From assembly GCA_963693315.1 (NCBI GenBank), contig OY856186.1, forward strand, positions 75,358,837 to 75,422,836: a stretch of 64,000 nucleotides of DNA, written 5' to 3'. The DNA comes from Diogma glabrata (lineage: Eukaryota > Arthropoda > Insecta > Diptera > Cylindrotomidae). Positions 9,360-21,240 of this stretch are shown piece by piece (the stretch's first letter is position 1; every line of letters starts with the position of its first letter). A program made the position numbers and the translations under genes. Below the pieces are notes generated by a model. That model ran no database searches and had not been told where the DNA came from. It saw nothing but the letters and a program-made list of their open reading frames with translations.

Positions 9360-10360
9360 TGTTATACGAGAAAAACTAAAAAAATTTTAATCGGAAGTAA
9401 CAAACCGAAAGTTGGAATGCAGAACTGTTGTGAACCGTACTAAATGCTTATGAACCAAGTTTCATCTAATTCGATTATCAGGACAGGCTTGAGATTTAAA
9501 AAAAACAGATGCTCGGGGACCCCTCACCACTTTGTTCACTATCGCTCAAAAACTAATCAGCTCCTGCCATACCTATTTGCATTATTTTCCAAAGTGTCAT
9601 CAAAATTCATTCACGAACGAATGTTGTATGCTCCCAACAAACATTGAACAGATGGTGACACAATATTCAGGTGTTCGGGAGGCGCCCCACCACTTATCCA
9701 AATACTGTCCAAAAACTAATCAGTTCTTTGTCATTTAAGTCTTCATCTTTTTCCAAAGTGTCATTAAAATTGAAACAGAATGAAGTCTGTATACTCCCAA
9801 CAAACTTTAAAAACAAAGTGTGAAAAGTCAGCAGTTGTATGGTAGACGCCCCGCCACTTTGATCAATGTGTCCCAAATGATGATAATTATCTTCTCACAC
9901 TAATTGGAACCTTTTTCATAAGTTTTATCATAATCACTTCATTATTGTAGGTTGTCCGCTGTAGTATGCATAAAGACACTGAAAAAAACTTCAAAAAATT
10001 GCAAAAAAAATTTTTACCGGAAGTTCAGATGCAGAACTGTTGTGAACCGTACTGAATGTTTATGTACCAAGTTTCATCCACGATTATCAGGTAAAGATGT
10101 TATTGAGCTTTCAAAAAACAGGTGCTCGGAGGACCCCACACCACTTTGTTCACTATCGCTCAAAAACTAATCAGTTCCTTGCCATACATATTTGCGTCTT
10201 TTTCCAAAGTTTCATCAAATTTCATTCACGAACGAATGCTGTATGCTCCCAACAAACATTGAAAAAATGGTGACACAATAAACAGGTGTTCGGGAGGCCC
10301 CCTACCGCTTATCCCAATATTGTCCAAAAACTAATCAGTTCTTTATCATTTAAGCTTCAA
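9360..10360. repeat. Satellite with ~163-bp monomers
   Basis: A ~335-bp block (about 9413-9745) recurs at about 10023-10357, a ~610-bp shift. Each block contains subunits of 163-164 bp. For example, AACTAATCAG occurs at 9551, 9714, 10165 and 10329. The subunits share a tract ending CCCC-ACCAC-TT followed by CAAAAACTAATCAG. A decayed subunit lies between the blocks. The open frames here (near 9444, 9532 and 9952) are by-products of this repeat. Confidence 0.8.
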
Positions 10361-10559
10361 CTTTGATTAACCCTTTTATTTGGAATCTTCAATTTAATTA
10401 GTGTCTTTTGTATCTCCAATTACTTTGCTTTTCTATTATCGAGCTATTGTTGCATGAAATCTGCTATCGTGCTTTTGTGACCAAAGTACCCAGATTTTTT
10501 TATATTTTGTAGTGTTGAAATTTAGGTCTGACCGAAATTCAGTATCTTCAGTATCAATC

Positions 10560-11040
10560 AGTGGCGTGCAGTGGGTTTCGATAGACGGTAAGCAGATTAT
10601 ATAAAAAAATCAGAACATTTTTCAATTTATCGCCACATGATAGTGCTTCCATTGTATTGATTGCATAACGTGATAAGGCTTTGGCAGATCAGTCTGCACT
10701 AATATATGTAAAAGCTAAGCTTCTTTCAAAAACTTCTGTTTTAGTTACAAAGCGTCCTATTGTTGACAGCTGCTACTTATAAGATATATCTGATGTTTCA
10801 TCAAAAAGTATGGCAATAAATAAACAATCTTTGATTTCGAGAAAATTTGAGTTTTTTAGATCAACACATATTGATTCACTCAAATCATTTTGTACACGAT
10901 TGAAAATGCCTAAAAATACTTTGGATTCCTATAAAAATGTTTGCAATTCTTGATCATATATTGATAACACTTTCAACATTATAACACTACTGAGTAATTT
11001 GAAAAAATTCATTGATTAATATAATATGGCTTTGTGTTTA
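10560..11040 (-). pseudogene. hAT-type transposase fossil
   Basis: When translated across several frames, the minus strand gives pieces like the central hAT/ZMYM-type transposase: a D-E-T-S-D-I-S-like box near 10770-10800, then RFVTKTEVFERS and SADRSAKAL. Stop codons and frame changes break it throughout, and no terminal inverted repeats were found. Confidence 0.45.
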
Positions 11041-11112
11041 CTAACGGCATTAAAAAAATTATTTAAATTATGATGACCATCGTAGGTTTAAATACCCTTT
11101 TCTTTAGAAAAT

Positions 11113-11655
11113 AAAATAAACATTTCATAAAAAATGAAACAGACTTCAGAAACAACAAAAGAGGCACAAAAAAGTGAAAAATATCTCAATTGTGGCTTTT
11201 AGAGACAGAAATACATATAAAATGATTAATTTAATTTAATTATGCCTAACTACAGAAAATTACACTTTTCAACAAAGATGTTATATTATAAAACTTATAT
11301 TTTATTATAATTATTATAGTTTTTGTAATAGTTATTATATTGTAAGATTTATTTGTAGTACAGAACTGTTGGAAATCGATGCCAAGCAAGAGATGTCAAT
11401 GATGGTACCGGCTTCGAACATTTTGTTTTGAAAATAAATTTCAAAATATAAAAGCTATTATGAAAAAATAACTTTTACAATATAATATCTTTGTTTAAAA
11501 GCGTAATTTTTTGTATGTAACTAAGTATAATTGAATTAAATTAATCAAAATTTATACGTATTTTTGTCTCTAAAAGGCACAATTGAGTTATTTTTCACTT
11601 TTTTGTGCCTCTTTTGTTTTTTCTGAAGTCGGTTTTATTTTTTAAAAAAGTTTAT
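11113..11655. mobile_element. Foldback MITE (~540 bp)
   Basis: The arms at about 11113-11250 and 11515-11650 are inverted copies. The left arm carries AGACTTCAGAAACAACAAAA, then GAGGCACAAAAAAGTGAAAA; the right arm reads the reverse (TTTTTCACTTTTTTGTGCCT...). The middle (11250-11510) is AT-rich. No ORF. Confidence 0.75.
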
Positions 11656-12787
11656 TTTTTTTTCATTTTGTTTTGTGTAGTCATAAAATCAAAAGGCGGG
11701 GATATTTTCTGTCATAGAAAGGAATTTAGGACCATTTCGGCATCTAAATCAATTAAATACAACTCAAACCGTCCAAATAGGTTAAAAGCTGTTTCAAAGA
11801 AATCGGTAAAATACATGAAAAATATAGTTTTTTTCAATTTCCTGAACAACGACCGTTTTACACGTAATATAAAAAATATGGGACCACTTCGGCATCTATC
11901 TTAATAGAATACATTTAAACCATCCAAATCGAGTAAGCTATTTTCGAGAAATCGGCGAAAATACATAAAAAAATATAGTTTTTCCAATTTTCTGAAAATA
12001 GTACAATTTACTACAAGAGATGAAAACGCTGCTTTTTCGTGAGTGAAAATTTGTTCACGAGAACAGTTAACGTCCAGTGGGACAATTTCACGAACGTAAA
12101 ATATTTTTATCTCGCGTAGAAAATACACTTTTTTTCTATGATAGTAAATATATAAACGATATTTATTAAAATTTATTAAATTAGAAATCGACAAAATAAC
12201 ATTCAAAATTCATATTCTATTTTTAAATATGGTTGCTTTGTTTTAAAATTATATGAAAATACCAAAGCAACTACAATTTGTTATTCTTTTTACACTAGAG
12301 GAAAAAAACCTCACAGGGGATTAATCCTGCTTGAAAATAAACTTTTCCTCTGCTATCATAGAAAACGGTATTTTTCACGTCATAAAAAAATGGACCACTT
12401 GGGAGTCTACCTTAACAGAATACAATTTAAATCATTCAAATCGAATGAGCCGTTTTCAAGAAACATACATAAAAAACCTTCAATGAAAGATCCAATAATT
12501 TCATCATTTAAATCACTGGAAACAATATTATTTAATGGTTGCACCATTTTAATAAACGAAATATTACACCCATCAAAACTATAAATTAATAATGTTATTA
12601 ATTTTAATAACACAACCAATAGATTGAAAATCATTTCAATTTTATCAGGAAAAAACTAACAAACATTTTTCTTCATACTACAAAACTAAAAAACATGTGT
12701 TACAAAATGTACATCAAATGTGAAATGACAAAAGGAAAGGAAAGAAAAAACTTTACAAGCAGAATTATCTTCTGCTTATTTTCACAC
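11656..12787. repeat. Dispersed ~155-bp repeat units in AT-rich DNA
   Basis: A unit beginning GACCATTTCGGCATCT (about 11729) recurs as GACCACTTCGGCATCT (about 11882). It occurs more diverged near 12392 (GGACCACTTGGGAGTCTACC). Each is followed by an A-rich tract and TAAACCATCCAAATCG-like sequence. No gene was recognised. The small open frames on both strands follow from the repeat. Confidence 0.55.
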
Positions 12788-12791
12788 ATTT

Positions 12792-14488
12792 TGTAGTGGA
12801 TCTCCCCAACCCACTACATATCCACGACGAACGCCAAACAAACGGCATCCAATTCTATACAAACAAGTTAAACCAATCTAAATCAACGTTACTACAAAGT
12901 AACCAAACTCAATTAAAATCACCCTAGACTAAACAAACTTTCATTAACAATGTTCGATTATAATCACCAAAATCAATTAACATTCAAACCCAAACAAATC
13001 TCCCTAGACTAAACAAAATTTAATTAACACTTACTACAATGTAAGTAACGACTTTCGATTATAATTCTCAAAACCAATCAATATTTAAACCCGCACAACC
13101 CAAATTAACATAAACAAAGCCTAAACTAGAATTTACTACAAAGTAACCAAATCCAATTAAAATCACCCTAGACTAAACAAACTTTAATTAACAATGTTCG
13201 ATTATCATCCTCAAAATCAATAATCCAAACCAGACTAAACAAATTTTAATTAGATCCAGCTGCACATCTCATAATCTAAATCAATATTTCGTTTAAACAA
13301 ACAAATCTCAGTTCATATCAAATTCTCAAACCAAATATTTTTAATTGAAAACTATTATAACAAAAAAACATAAAGTTTTTCCCTAGCACACGCCAACTTA
13401 AGAATTCCAACAAAAACAATCAACTTAAATTTCATTTCCTTTTTAATAATTAAAATACAAAATTAATTCTCATAAAAATAGTTTATATGACAAAAATTTC
13501 ACAAACAAAATAACTAAAATCGACCAATTTTAACGAAAATTATCCAAACATTGTTGTTCTAACGGAAATCAAACATATTGAATTCCAAGTTTTTCTATAA
13601 AAATTAATTACAAAATGCTGAAACAATGCATTCCATTTATTTTAAAGTTATTTGAATGTTAGAAATTTACTATATATAGAAGAAAATTTCCAACATTCAA
13701 GAGAGTCTAATTTAAAACCGACACGCGCCGGTACGTGTTAAGAAAGGCTACGAAAGCCTAAACAAGAAGTGAAATAGTGTTGAATTCAACCTTCCCAACC
13801 ATAAAGTAAAAGTACTAGAGTCAGTGATAAGTGTTCAATTTGTAAAAGTGCTTCCAAACAGAATCTAAGTAGAGATTCTACTAAATATCATTTAAATTCT
13901 TTGAATCAAATAAATTTGTAAAAGTGCTTCCAAACAGAATCTAAGTAGAGATTCTACTAAATATCATTTAAATTCTTTGAATCAAATAAATTTGTAAAAG
14001 TGCTTCCAAACAGAATCTAAGTAGAGATTCTACAATATATCATTTAAATTCTTTGAATCAATTAAATTTGTAAAAGTGCTTCTAAACAGAATCTGAGTAG
14101 AGATTCTACAAAATATTATTTAAATTCTTTGAATCAATTAAATTTGTAAAAATGCTAAATTAAAAATTATTTTAAATAACTAAATTTGTAAGAATATACA
14201 AACCAAGAAACATAGTGATCAATAAACTTACCTAGTGAACGTGAAGTAAAGTTCTTTTCAATTCAGCATTCAAGAGAAATACCAGCAGTAAGCGGGGACC
14301 ACAAGAGTGAGTAAACTTCAAGGTTATTAAATTTTCAGGTTTCGGACGACGAAGGAGCAAGCAGGTAGCTCTGACAACCTAACAGGGCCGCACCAGAAAC
14401 CCACCATTGACTCAGAAGGTCATCCGAACCCCCACAGTTGGAGTAGCCGGTAGCTCTAACACATTAGAGGTACCGCCGAACCCCCACA
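12792..14488. repeat. Solo LTR (~1.7 kb)
   Basis: Starts TGTAGTGG and ends CCCCCACA, flanked by the tetramer ATTT at 12788-12791 and 14489-14492. The unit has a strand-biased A/C-rich 5' half, a TATATATAG promoter-like motif near 13670, a 76-bp tandem repeat and a GC-richer end. No gag or pol lies next to it, so it looks like a solo LTR left by LTR-LTR recombination of a large Gypsy-like element. Plus orientation is suggested by the TATA motif. No second copy is in the window to confirm the ends. Confidence 0.65.
13841..14160. repeat. 76-bp tandem repeat (4 units plus part)
   Basis: TGTAAAAGTGCTTC starts units at 13841, 13917, 13993 and 14069, and a diverged fifth begins at 14145. The period is exactly 76 bases. 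Each unit contains AGAATCTAAGTAGAGATTCT, an internal imperfect dyad (AGAATCT...AGATTCT). It lies inside the solo LTR, downstream of the TATA-like motif. Confidence 0.93.
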
Positions 14489-14492
14489 ATTT

Positions 14493-15459
14493 TATTGGGA
14501 CTTTAATTGTTTGTTTTTCAATACAACTTCTAAGGAATACATAGCGATTGAAAGCAGAAATTTTACTGATGACCAAAGAACAAAGAATAGATAAAATCTG
14601 CCAAAAGACAAAATTTTTTTATATTTTATTTATATGTGCATTTTAGATTTGGAGTGTTGAAAATTCAAAAAGGCTGACATCTAAATATAGATTTTTGGAA
14701 TATTAGAATGATCGTTAATAAATAAATGATATTAATAATCGATTTAGAATGTTTTTATATTCATTAATTAATATAAATTTTTGTTAAGACTATTTTAAAT
14801 TTTGTTTTGGTAAGCAGGTATGACCCTGCTTTCTTCGTACCGCCCGCCAGTGGTATCAATACCTGCATTGTTAACAAGTTGCAGATCTCTGCTGAAGACA
14901 TTGAATGCTATGAATGCCGCCGCAGGAGGGATCGATTTTGATCGATTATGATCAATGTTGATCTACGGGTCTGACTACCCTGCGTACTCCAGTCCCTGCC
15001 ATTGACATATGAGTTAGCGTGAGATATCACATACCACTGGCAATGGCAGGAGATGTCATTAGCCAAGATGATATCTTAGGGTGCTGGCGGACGAACTTTA
15101 ATTAGTCAACGGCAGCACTTCCAGTCTTAGCTGGGCAGCGTTCCGTAGCGGTACCGCTCATTAGCTCTTCCGAGGAATCGAACCAACACGTAGTTATGTG
15201 TGGGCTTTGTGCCTCGATTGAAGTGGTGGGCGGTGCGTCTGGGGTGCGCTGCATCAGCTGGATTATTGGCATTTAGTTTTGTTTTGTTTTCTGCAAATTT
15301 CTCACAATTTGTTTTTCACTTATTATTTTGTTATTATTTCTTCATCTTATCATGAAATATTGGCATATGTCATATTTTGTAGTATGATAGGATTTTTTAC
15401 TTAGTTATGCATTTTAAAATAAAACACAAAAAAAATAAAATAAACATTTTGATATATAT
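14493..15459 (+). other. Likely 5' leader of the LINE plus AT-rich flank
   Basis: 14493-14810 is plain AT-rich sequence with nothing recognised. 14815-15290 is clearly richer in G+C (GCAGGTATGACCCTGCTTTC, then CCGCCCGCCAGTGG...). It ends near the start of the LINE ORF and is probably that element's 5' untranslated region. No first ORF (ORF1) was seen. The exact 5' end of the LINE cannot be fixed from this copy. Confidence 0.45.
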
Positions 15460-18400
15460 ATGGCAGTACAACCGAAAAAAAATAAGTCTGCAAGTGGTAA
15501 AGCAAATTTGCGCAATCCACCCGCCCATAAAGCGGCATGTCCACGGAATTTGCAGGGACAAAACATATATGAATCAATAAAAAATTTTAAAATCCATGTT
15601 CAAAACATCTGCGGATTGAACGCTAACCATGACCACGTGCAACATCATCTTGAGCACGACAAACCGAACATTCTATTCCTTACAGAAACACAAGTTTCTG
15701 AAAATTTTCTCTTTATAGAATCGCTTAATTGCAAATATAGGCTCGAATCAGCTTTCAAACTCCATCAGGGCGTATGCGCATTCATTCATGAGAGTGTTGC
15801 GTACACGCGCTTTCCAAATTTTGAACTACGCGGTGACGGCTTCAATACAATGGTTTTAAAGATTTGTCTTCCAGAAATGACTTTTTTTACAATAGCTTTA
15901 TACCGGTCCCCCAACAAACGTAACCCAAACTTTTTTAATATACTGACAAAAATTATGGACGAGATTAGAGCAAAGTCCCCTAATTGTGAAGTTATCGTTA
16001 CCGGTGACTTCAACGTCCACAACAAATCATGGTTGGAATTCTCCAAATCGACCGACGATGTTGACAATAGTGGAAAACTGGCAGAAATTTTTGCCGCGTC
16101 TCAGGGCCTATTCCAAATTGTAAAAAGCCCGACTTTCACTCCCCGTAATGGCGGTGATAATAGTTTTCTACTAGATCTCTATCTTACCACAATGCCAGAT
16201 ATTACGAGTGTCGATGTTGCGAAAGGTAGTATTGGAAATTCTGATCATTATTTAATCTCATCAGTTATCAAAACTGATTTACTTAAAACTACAGCTCCCA
16301 AACCCCGTAAAATATTTCACTACTCAAAAATGGATAAGAGTGGTCTTCAAAATTTTTTCTATGGTTTCCCTTTCGACCGTCATTGTTTTTACACTGACAA
16401 TGTAAATGTTTCTGCTCAAAACTTTACAGAAACCATCCAATTTGCTATAAATAAATTTGTCCCTTTCTCCATAGTAAAACCCAAACAAAAATACTTGTAT
16501 TCGAAAGCTGCCAAAACGGCACTTAGAAACAAACGTAGATCATTTAATATTTGGATTCATAACAAAACTCCCACTAATCGATCCCAATATCTAAAGGCCA
16601 ACAAAATATCTAATCAGATTATCTCAAACGAAAAGTCCGAAATTGACAGAGCGAAAGCCTCAAAACTTACGTCTATGTCTGTTTCTGACAAGAGTTTCTA
16701 CAGTGCCATTAATTCTTTAAATTCTGGTACAAAATTTTCTATTCCCCCTATTATTGATGGTGATTTAATCGTCAATGATCCCGCAAGAAAAGCTAACTTG
16801 TTCGCTGAACGCTTTGCTCTGAACTCCACTGTTTTGGAAACTCCTAAAGAAATACCCCAAATCCAGTCTTCAGGAGTTAATATGAATGAACTTCACTTCA
16901 AACCCAAAATAGTCGCTAAACTTTTAAAGGGGTTAAACATCAACAAAGCATCAGGAATGGACAATATTCCACCCATTATTTTAAAAACCTTTTCCAAAGA
17001 ACTTGCACCAACTTTAACTAAAATATTCTACCAATCCTACAAATCTGGTATATTTCCCTCGTGCTGGAAGTTGGCAAATGTCCAGCCCGTCCCCAAAAAG
17101 GGACCAAAATCCGATATCTCAAATTATAGGCCAATAGCTTTACTATCGGTCCTATCCAAAGTCTATGAGCATTATATTAATACACATATTTCAAAATTTC
17201 TGGAAGAAAATCATTTAATATCCGACAGCCAATACGGTTTTCGAAACAAAAGATCAACTACCGATCTATTAAACTATGTAGCGCATTGTTGGAACAGCAT
17301 ACTTGATAAAGGTGGTGAAACATACGTTATCGCTTTAGACATCTCCAAGGCATTCGATCGAGTCTGGCATGCCAACTTAATCAACAAGCTCGTTGCGTAC
17401 GGTTTTCATCCCAATGTTGTGAAGCTGATTCAAAATTTTCTATCCGGCCGATACATTTCGGTAACCTTAGACGGATATTCTTCTGAGTCTAAACTAATTA
17501 ACGCTGGTGTACCCCAAGGCTCAGTATTGTCCCCAACCCTATTTTTGATTTATATCAACGAATTGTTGAAAATCACCAGCAACCCAATAAATAGTTTTGC
17601 AGATGATAGTACTCTGCACAAGTCGTTCGAGCCCCTTCCTTCAAAAGGTAAAATGCACGAACGAATTAATCCTGCCCGGAGAGACGCTGCCATAAACGTG
17701 AACAAAGACCTGAATAAAGTCGCCGACTGGGGTGACCAAAACCTTGTCAATTTCAACTCCACCAAAACACAGCTGTTGATTGTTTCCAGATTAAAGACCG
17801 AGTTCCCCAAAGATATTTTATTTAGTATGTGTGATGAACCAATAGGTGAATGTAAAAACATTCGTTTATTGGGTGTCACAGTTTCAAATGACCTACTCTG
17901 GAACGATCATGTAATGGCGATGGCAAAAAGCGCGTCTAAAAAACTCGGCCTCCTAAATAGATGCAAAAAATTTTTCACTCCATACCAATTGCTCCATGTT
18001 TATAAGTCCTATATTCGTCCCTGTATGGAGTACTGCTGTCAAGTTTGGGGTGCTGCCTCTGTTTCCATCTTGGCCCTCTTGGACTCTGTTCAAAAGCGAG
18101 CTATACGAATTGTAGGTGATCGAACTTTGACATCACAACTTGATTCCCTACAACATCGTCGCACTGTTGCTGACCTCGTTGTTTTTTACAAATATCGTCA
18201 TCAGCAGTGCTCAGATGAAATCAGCGGCATCATGCCTCAAACTTATTCTTACCCCCGTTCCACTCGGCAATCGGCTGCCGCAACCAGTGAAACGGTAAAG
18301 ATCCCGCGCTGTCATACTGGCAGATCGCAGAGAGACTTCTTTGTCCGAACTGCGTACAAATGGAATAGTTTGCCGGAACACTTAGTCTCAGGTGGCTTCA

Positions 18401-18570
18401 ACCCACAGATGTTTAAAAAAAGCGTTAATCTACACCTCAGAACGCCAGTTGTTGTGGGACCCAGGTCTAGACCTAGGTCTTAGAAGGTATTTATGTGTTG
18501 TTGTGACACATATTCTAAACCCTATTACACAACACATTTTATTAATAAAAAAAAAAAAAAAAAAAAAAAG
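14815..18570 (+). mobile_element. Non-LTR retrotransposon (LINE), 3' poly(A)
   Basis: Comprises the GC-richer leader, the 1007-codon ORF, a short 3' UTR (18484-18546) and an A-run of about 23 bases. Reverse-complement relatives of the 3' UTR occur at 27805-27975 and 36915-37185, which defines the 3' end of the family. The 5' boundary is estimated from composition only, and no target duplication could be confirmed. Confidence 0.75.
15460..18483 (+). CDS. Non-LTR retrotransposon ORF (endonuclease + RT), open
   Basis: 1007 codons with no stop or frameshift. The N-terminal ~25-260 is an apurinic-like endonuclease: N-I-C-G-L near the start, LTETQ, YRSPN, VTGDFNVHNKSW and GNSDHYLI hold the expected metal and catalytic residues. 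The RT occupies about 480-760: YRPIALLSVLSK, YGFRNKRST, ALDISKAFDRVWH, GVPQGSVLSP and FADDS (about 17596-17613). A C-terminal region about 800-1000 includes MEYCCQVWG. There is no RNase H and no separate ORF1. The layout fits the CR1/Jockey group of LINEs, but I do not name the clade. An A-run follows at 18547-18569. It is potentially active. Confidence 0.93.
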   Translation: MAVQPKKNKSASGKANLRNPPAHKAACPRNLQGQNIYESIKNFKIHVQNICGLNANHDHVQHHLEHDKPNILFLTETQVSENFLFIESLNCKYRLESAFKLHQGVCAFIHESVAYTRFPNFELRGDGFNTMVLKICLPEMTFFTIALYRSPNKRNPNFFNILTKIMDEIRAKSPNCEVIVTGDFNVHNKSWLEFSKSTDDVDNSGKLAEIFAASQGLFQIVKSPTFTPRNGGDNSFLLDLYLTTMPDITSVDVAKGSIGNSDHYLISSVIKTDLLKTTAPKPRKIFHYSKMDKSGLQNFFYGFPFDRHCFYTDNVNVSAQNFTETIQFAINKFVPFSIVKPKQKYLYSKAAKTALRNKRRSFNIWIHNKTPTNRSQYLKANKISNQIISNEKSEIDRAKASKLTSMSVSDKSFYSAINSLNSGTKFSIPPIIDGDLIVNDPARKANLFAERFALNSTVLETPKEIPQIQSSGVNMNELHFKPKIVAKLLKGLNINKASGMDNIPPIILKTFSKELAPTLTKIFYQSYKSGIFPSCWKLANVQPVPKKGPKSDISNYRPIALLSVLSKVYEHYINTHISKFLEENHLISDSQYGFRNKRSTTDLLNYVAHCWNSILDKGGETYVIALDISKAFDRVWHANLINKLVAYGFHPNVVKLIQNFLSGRYISVTLDGYSSESKLINAGVPQGSVLSPTLFLIYINELLKITSNPINSFADDSTLHKSFEPLPSKGKMHERINPARRDAAINVNKDLNKVADWGDQNLVNFNSTKTQLLIVSRLKTEFPKDILFSMCDEPIGECKNIRLLGVTVSNDLLWNDHVMAMAKSASKKLGLLNRCKKFFTPYQLLHVYKSYIRPCMEYCCQVWGAASVSILALLDSVQKRAIRIVGDRTLTSQLDSLQHRRTVADLVVFYKYRHQQCSDEISGIMPQTYSYPRSTRQSAAATSETVKIPRCHTGRSQRDFFVRTAYKWNSLPEHLVSGGFNPQMFKKSVNLHLRTPVVVGPRSRPRS

Positions 18571-19001
18571 ATTAAATTTTATCTCATTTAAGTTTGTTCT
18601 GGATCCTGCATCGTATGATAGAGCTTATGTTGGAGATATCTGACCGCTTGAATGCTGTATCAAACCATTTATTACTTTTCGCCACTCACGAAAGGTTCCC
18701 GTCGCCGCATTTTTACCAGTATAACCACTCACTAACCAGCAATCAACGTTTGAGTATGGAAGTTTATTTAAAATTTAACAATTTTTATTTCTTATGTTTA
18801 AATTTTTTTTTATATTTTAGGTCACTCGTCCTTGAATCGGTTATTGTCAAGAAAAAATGTTGTGAATCAGGATGATACATGCATAAACTGGTTTTATCAA
18901 TTCTCGAAAGTCGAAGTCCATTTTGCCATATCGACAAACTCAGAATTTTTCTCAGGACCAAAGAGCTCGATGTATTTTGTGTTGCAGAAACATATAGTCC
19001 A
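18571..19001. other. Unidentified stretch between two transposons
   Basis: A possible open reading (18594-18760) and a second (18820-19000) preceded by an acceptor-like TATATTTTAG look more coding-like than their surroundings, but I do not recognise either. They may be exon debris or another fossil transposon. Confidence 0.3.
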
Positions 19002-19599
19002 AGAGCTAGTGAACCGTTTGAGTAACGGTGGTCCTGTAAGGCTAGAACTTTTTTTAATGATAATTCATGAAATGTGAAATACGGAAACCACAACCTGGCA
19101 GGCATCAGCCGTGCACGTCATCATCCCCTATATGTTTAAAAGTGCAAAAAAAATGAAAAAAAAAACTTGGTCCTGTAAGCTTGAAGTTTTTATATGATTT
19201 AGCTTACTTATTGTAGAGTATAAAAACAAATTGATAGGCGATTTAGAGGTGCACAAGTATCTGCCAGGCGAATCGAAAGGTGTTACAACTTGCCGGCCGG
19301 CCGTCACAAGCGACGAAATCTAGAAAACCGCTGATTGGATTTCCAAAATTTTTGATTTTAAAAATAAGTTTACTCAATGGGAAGAGCTGAAAGGATGTGT
19401 TCGATAACTGTACCGGAAGTGTTTCAAAAAAATCGTCAAGTGTGTCAAAACAAAGAAATTTGCATATTTTTGGCTTAAAAAACGTTCATCTTAAGTGATT
19501 CCGGATATAAACATTGAATTTGAAGAAATCTTGATGGTCGGGATTGGTATGTGATACCAAAAACTAGATTGTTGCATTATAAGTTTGTCAAAAAAAATT

Positions 19600-20045
19600 T
19601 GTCAAGTGTGTCAAAAGAACGATTTTTATTTATTTTTTTACCCAATTTTATGGAAAAAAAAATAAATTATTTGTATGACCTGAAATTTTATTATTATTAT
19701 TGAGAATTATGGCATTATAAGTTTGTCAAAAAAATGTTGTTAAGTGTGTCAAAAGAAAGATTTTTATTTATTTTTTTACCCAATTTTTTGGAAAAAATAA
19801 AATAAATTATTTGTATGACATGACATTTTATTATTTCTATAGGTAATAATGGGATTATAAGTTTGTCAAAAAAATGTTGTCAAGTATGTCAAAAGAAAGA
19901 TTTTTATTTATTTTTTTACCCAATTTTTTGGAAAAAATAAAATAAATTATTTGTATGACATGACATTTTATTATTTTTATAGATAATAATGGAGTTATAA
20001 GTTTGTCAAAAAAATGTTGTCAAGTATGTCAAAAAAATTAAATGT
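19600..20045 (+). repeat. Subterminal tandem repeats, left arm
   Basis: Three units of about 125 bases carry TATAAGTTTGTCAAAAAAA, AAGTGTGTCAAAAGAA and ATAAATTATTTGTATGACAT. The same units appear inverted at 20864-21240 in the right arm, so they predate or evolved with the foldback. Confidence 0.8.
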
Positions 20046-20863
20046 TTGTATTACGAAAATGTGGCATGGAAAATTTTTGAACTTGTTATAGTTTTTAAAA
20101 TATTTTTTGAATTTTGAAAAAAGTTTGTATTTTTGAATTTGTAATAATTTTTGCAATATTTTTAGAATTTTTTGAAAAAGTTTTAATTTTTGATATTGTT
20201 ATAATTTTTGCAATATTTGTAGAATTTTGGAAAAAGTTTCAATTTTTGAATTTTTAAGAATTTTTTTTAAGAATATTATTAGAATTTAGAAAAAGTTTAA
20301 ATATTTGATTTTATTTTAATTTTTGGAATATATTTAGAATTTTTAAAAAAGTTTGATTTTAATTAATTTTTACAATATTATTGGAATCTTGAAAGAAATA
20401 TGAATTTGTGATTTTGTAATATTTTCTCGAAACGCTAAATGGAGAGGTTTTTGAGTAGTTTGCTGAGTGTACCATCATTTCACTAAATTATATTAATTTA
20501 TGATCTGTTATGATTTTCCGGCAACGTATTGATGTTTCGTGTTAGTTTTGTAATAAATTTCTAAACAAAGATAAAAAAATACATGCACTTTAACAAAGAG
20601 GTTTGTTTGATATACATCGTTGCCCAAAAATAAAAACAATGTCCTCATAAAAGTTTCATGCCGAAAACTATATCAAAATCCTTAACCAAAACCGAATTCT
20701 TGATATCTCAGAGCTTGAAAGCTCAGCCAATCCATATTTTATATATATGTTTGAGTAAGTGATTCAAAGAAAGTGGGTAAAATGACAGGCAGTTCTGGCT
20801 AGCATAATTCCTTGACAGGCGAGGGGAAAGATGCTATGGGAGTGCGAGTAAGAGTCGTAATTT

Positions 20864-21240
20864 CAGGTCATACAAATAATTTATTTTATTTTTTCCAAAA
20901 AATTGGGTAAAAAAATAAATAAAACCTTTCTTTTGACAACCTTTTTTTTGACAAATTTATAATGCCATAATTCTCAATAATAATAAAATTTCAGGTCATA
21001 CAAATAATTTATTTTATTTTTTTCCGAAAAATTGGGTAAAAAAATAAATAAAAATCGTTCTTTTGGCACACTTGACAACATTTTTTTGACAAACTTATAA
21101 TGCCATAATTTTCAATAATAATAAAATTTCAGGTTATACAAATAATTTATTTTATTTTTTTCCGAAAAATTGGGTAAAAAAATAAATAAAAATCGTTCTT
21201 TTGACACACTTGACAACATTTTTTTGACAAACTTATAATG
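20864..21240 (-). repeat. Subterminal tandem repeats, right arm
   Basis: Inverted counterparts of the left-arm units. Three copies begin with TTTCAGGTCATACAAATAAT or TTTCAGGTTATAC and contain AAATTGGGTAAAAAAATAAA. Confidence 0.8.

Noticed and set aside
13841..14160. CRISPR-like array
   Set aside because: The 76-base units are contiguous with no unique spacers, inside an LTR of a eukaryote.
15786..16067. Antisense frames opposite the LINE ORF (also 17550-17879)
   Set aside because: Shadows of the LINE coding strand; no independent motif.
14783..18600. Target-site duplication around the LINE
   Set aside because: The shared words (TTAAATTTT; TTTGTTYTGG) are short, AT-rich and not at consistent boundaries.
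18590..19080. Possible two-exon cellular gene between LINE and foldback
   Set aside because: An acceptor-like site and coding-like stretches exist, but no family is recognised and the second part runs into the foldback arm. Left as unidentified.
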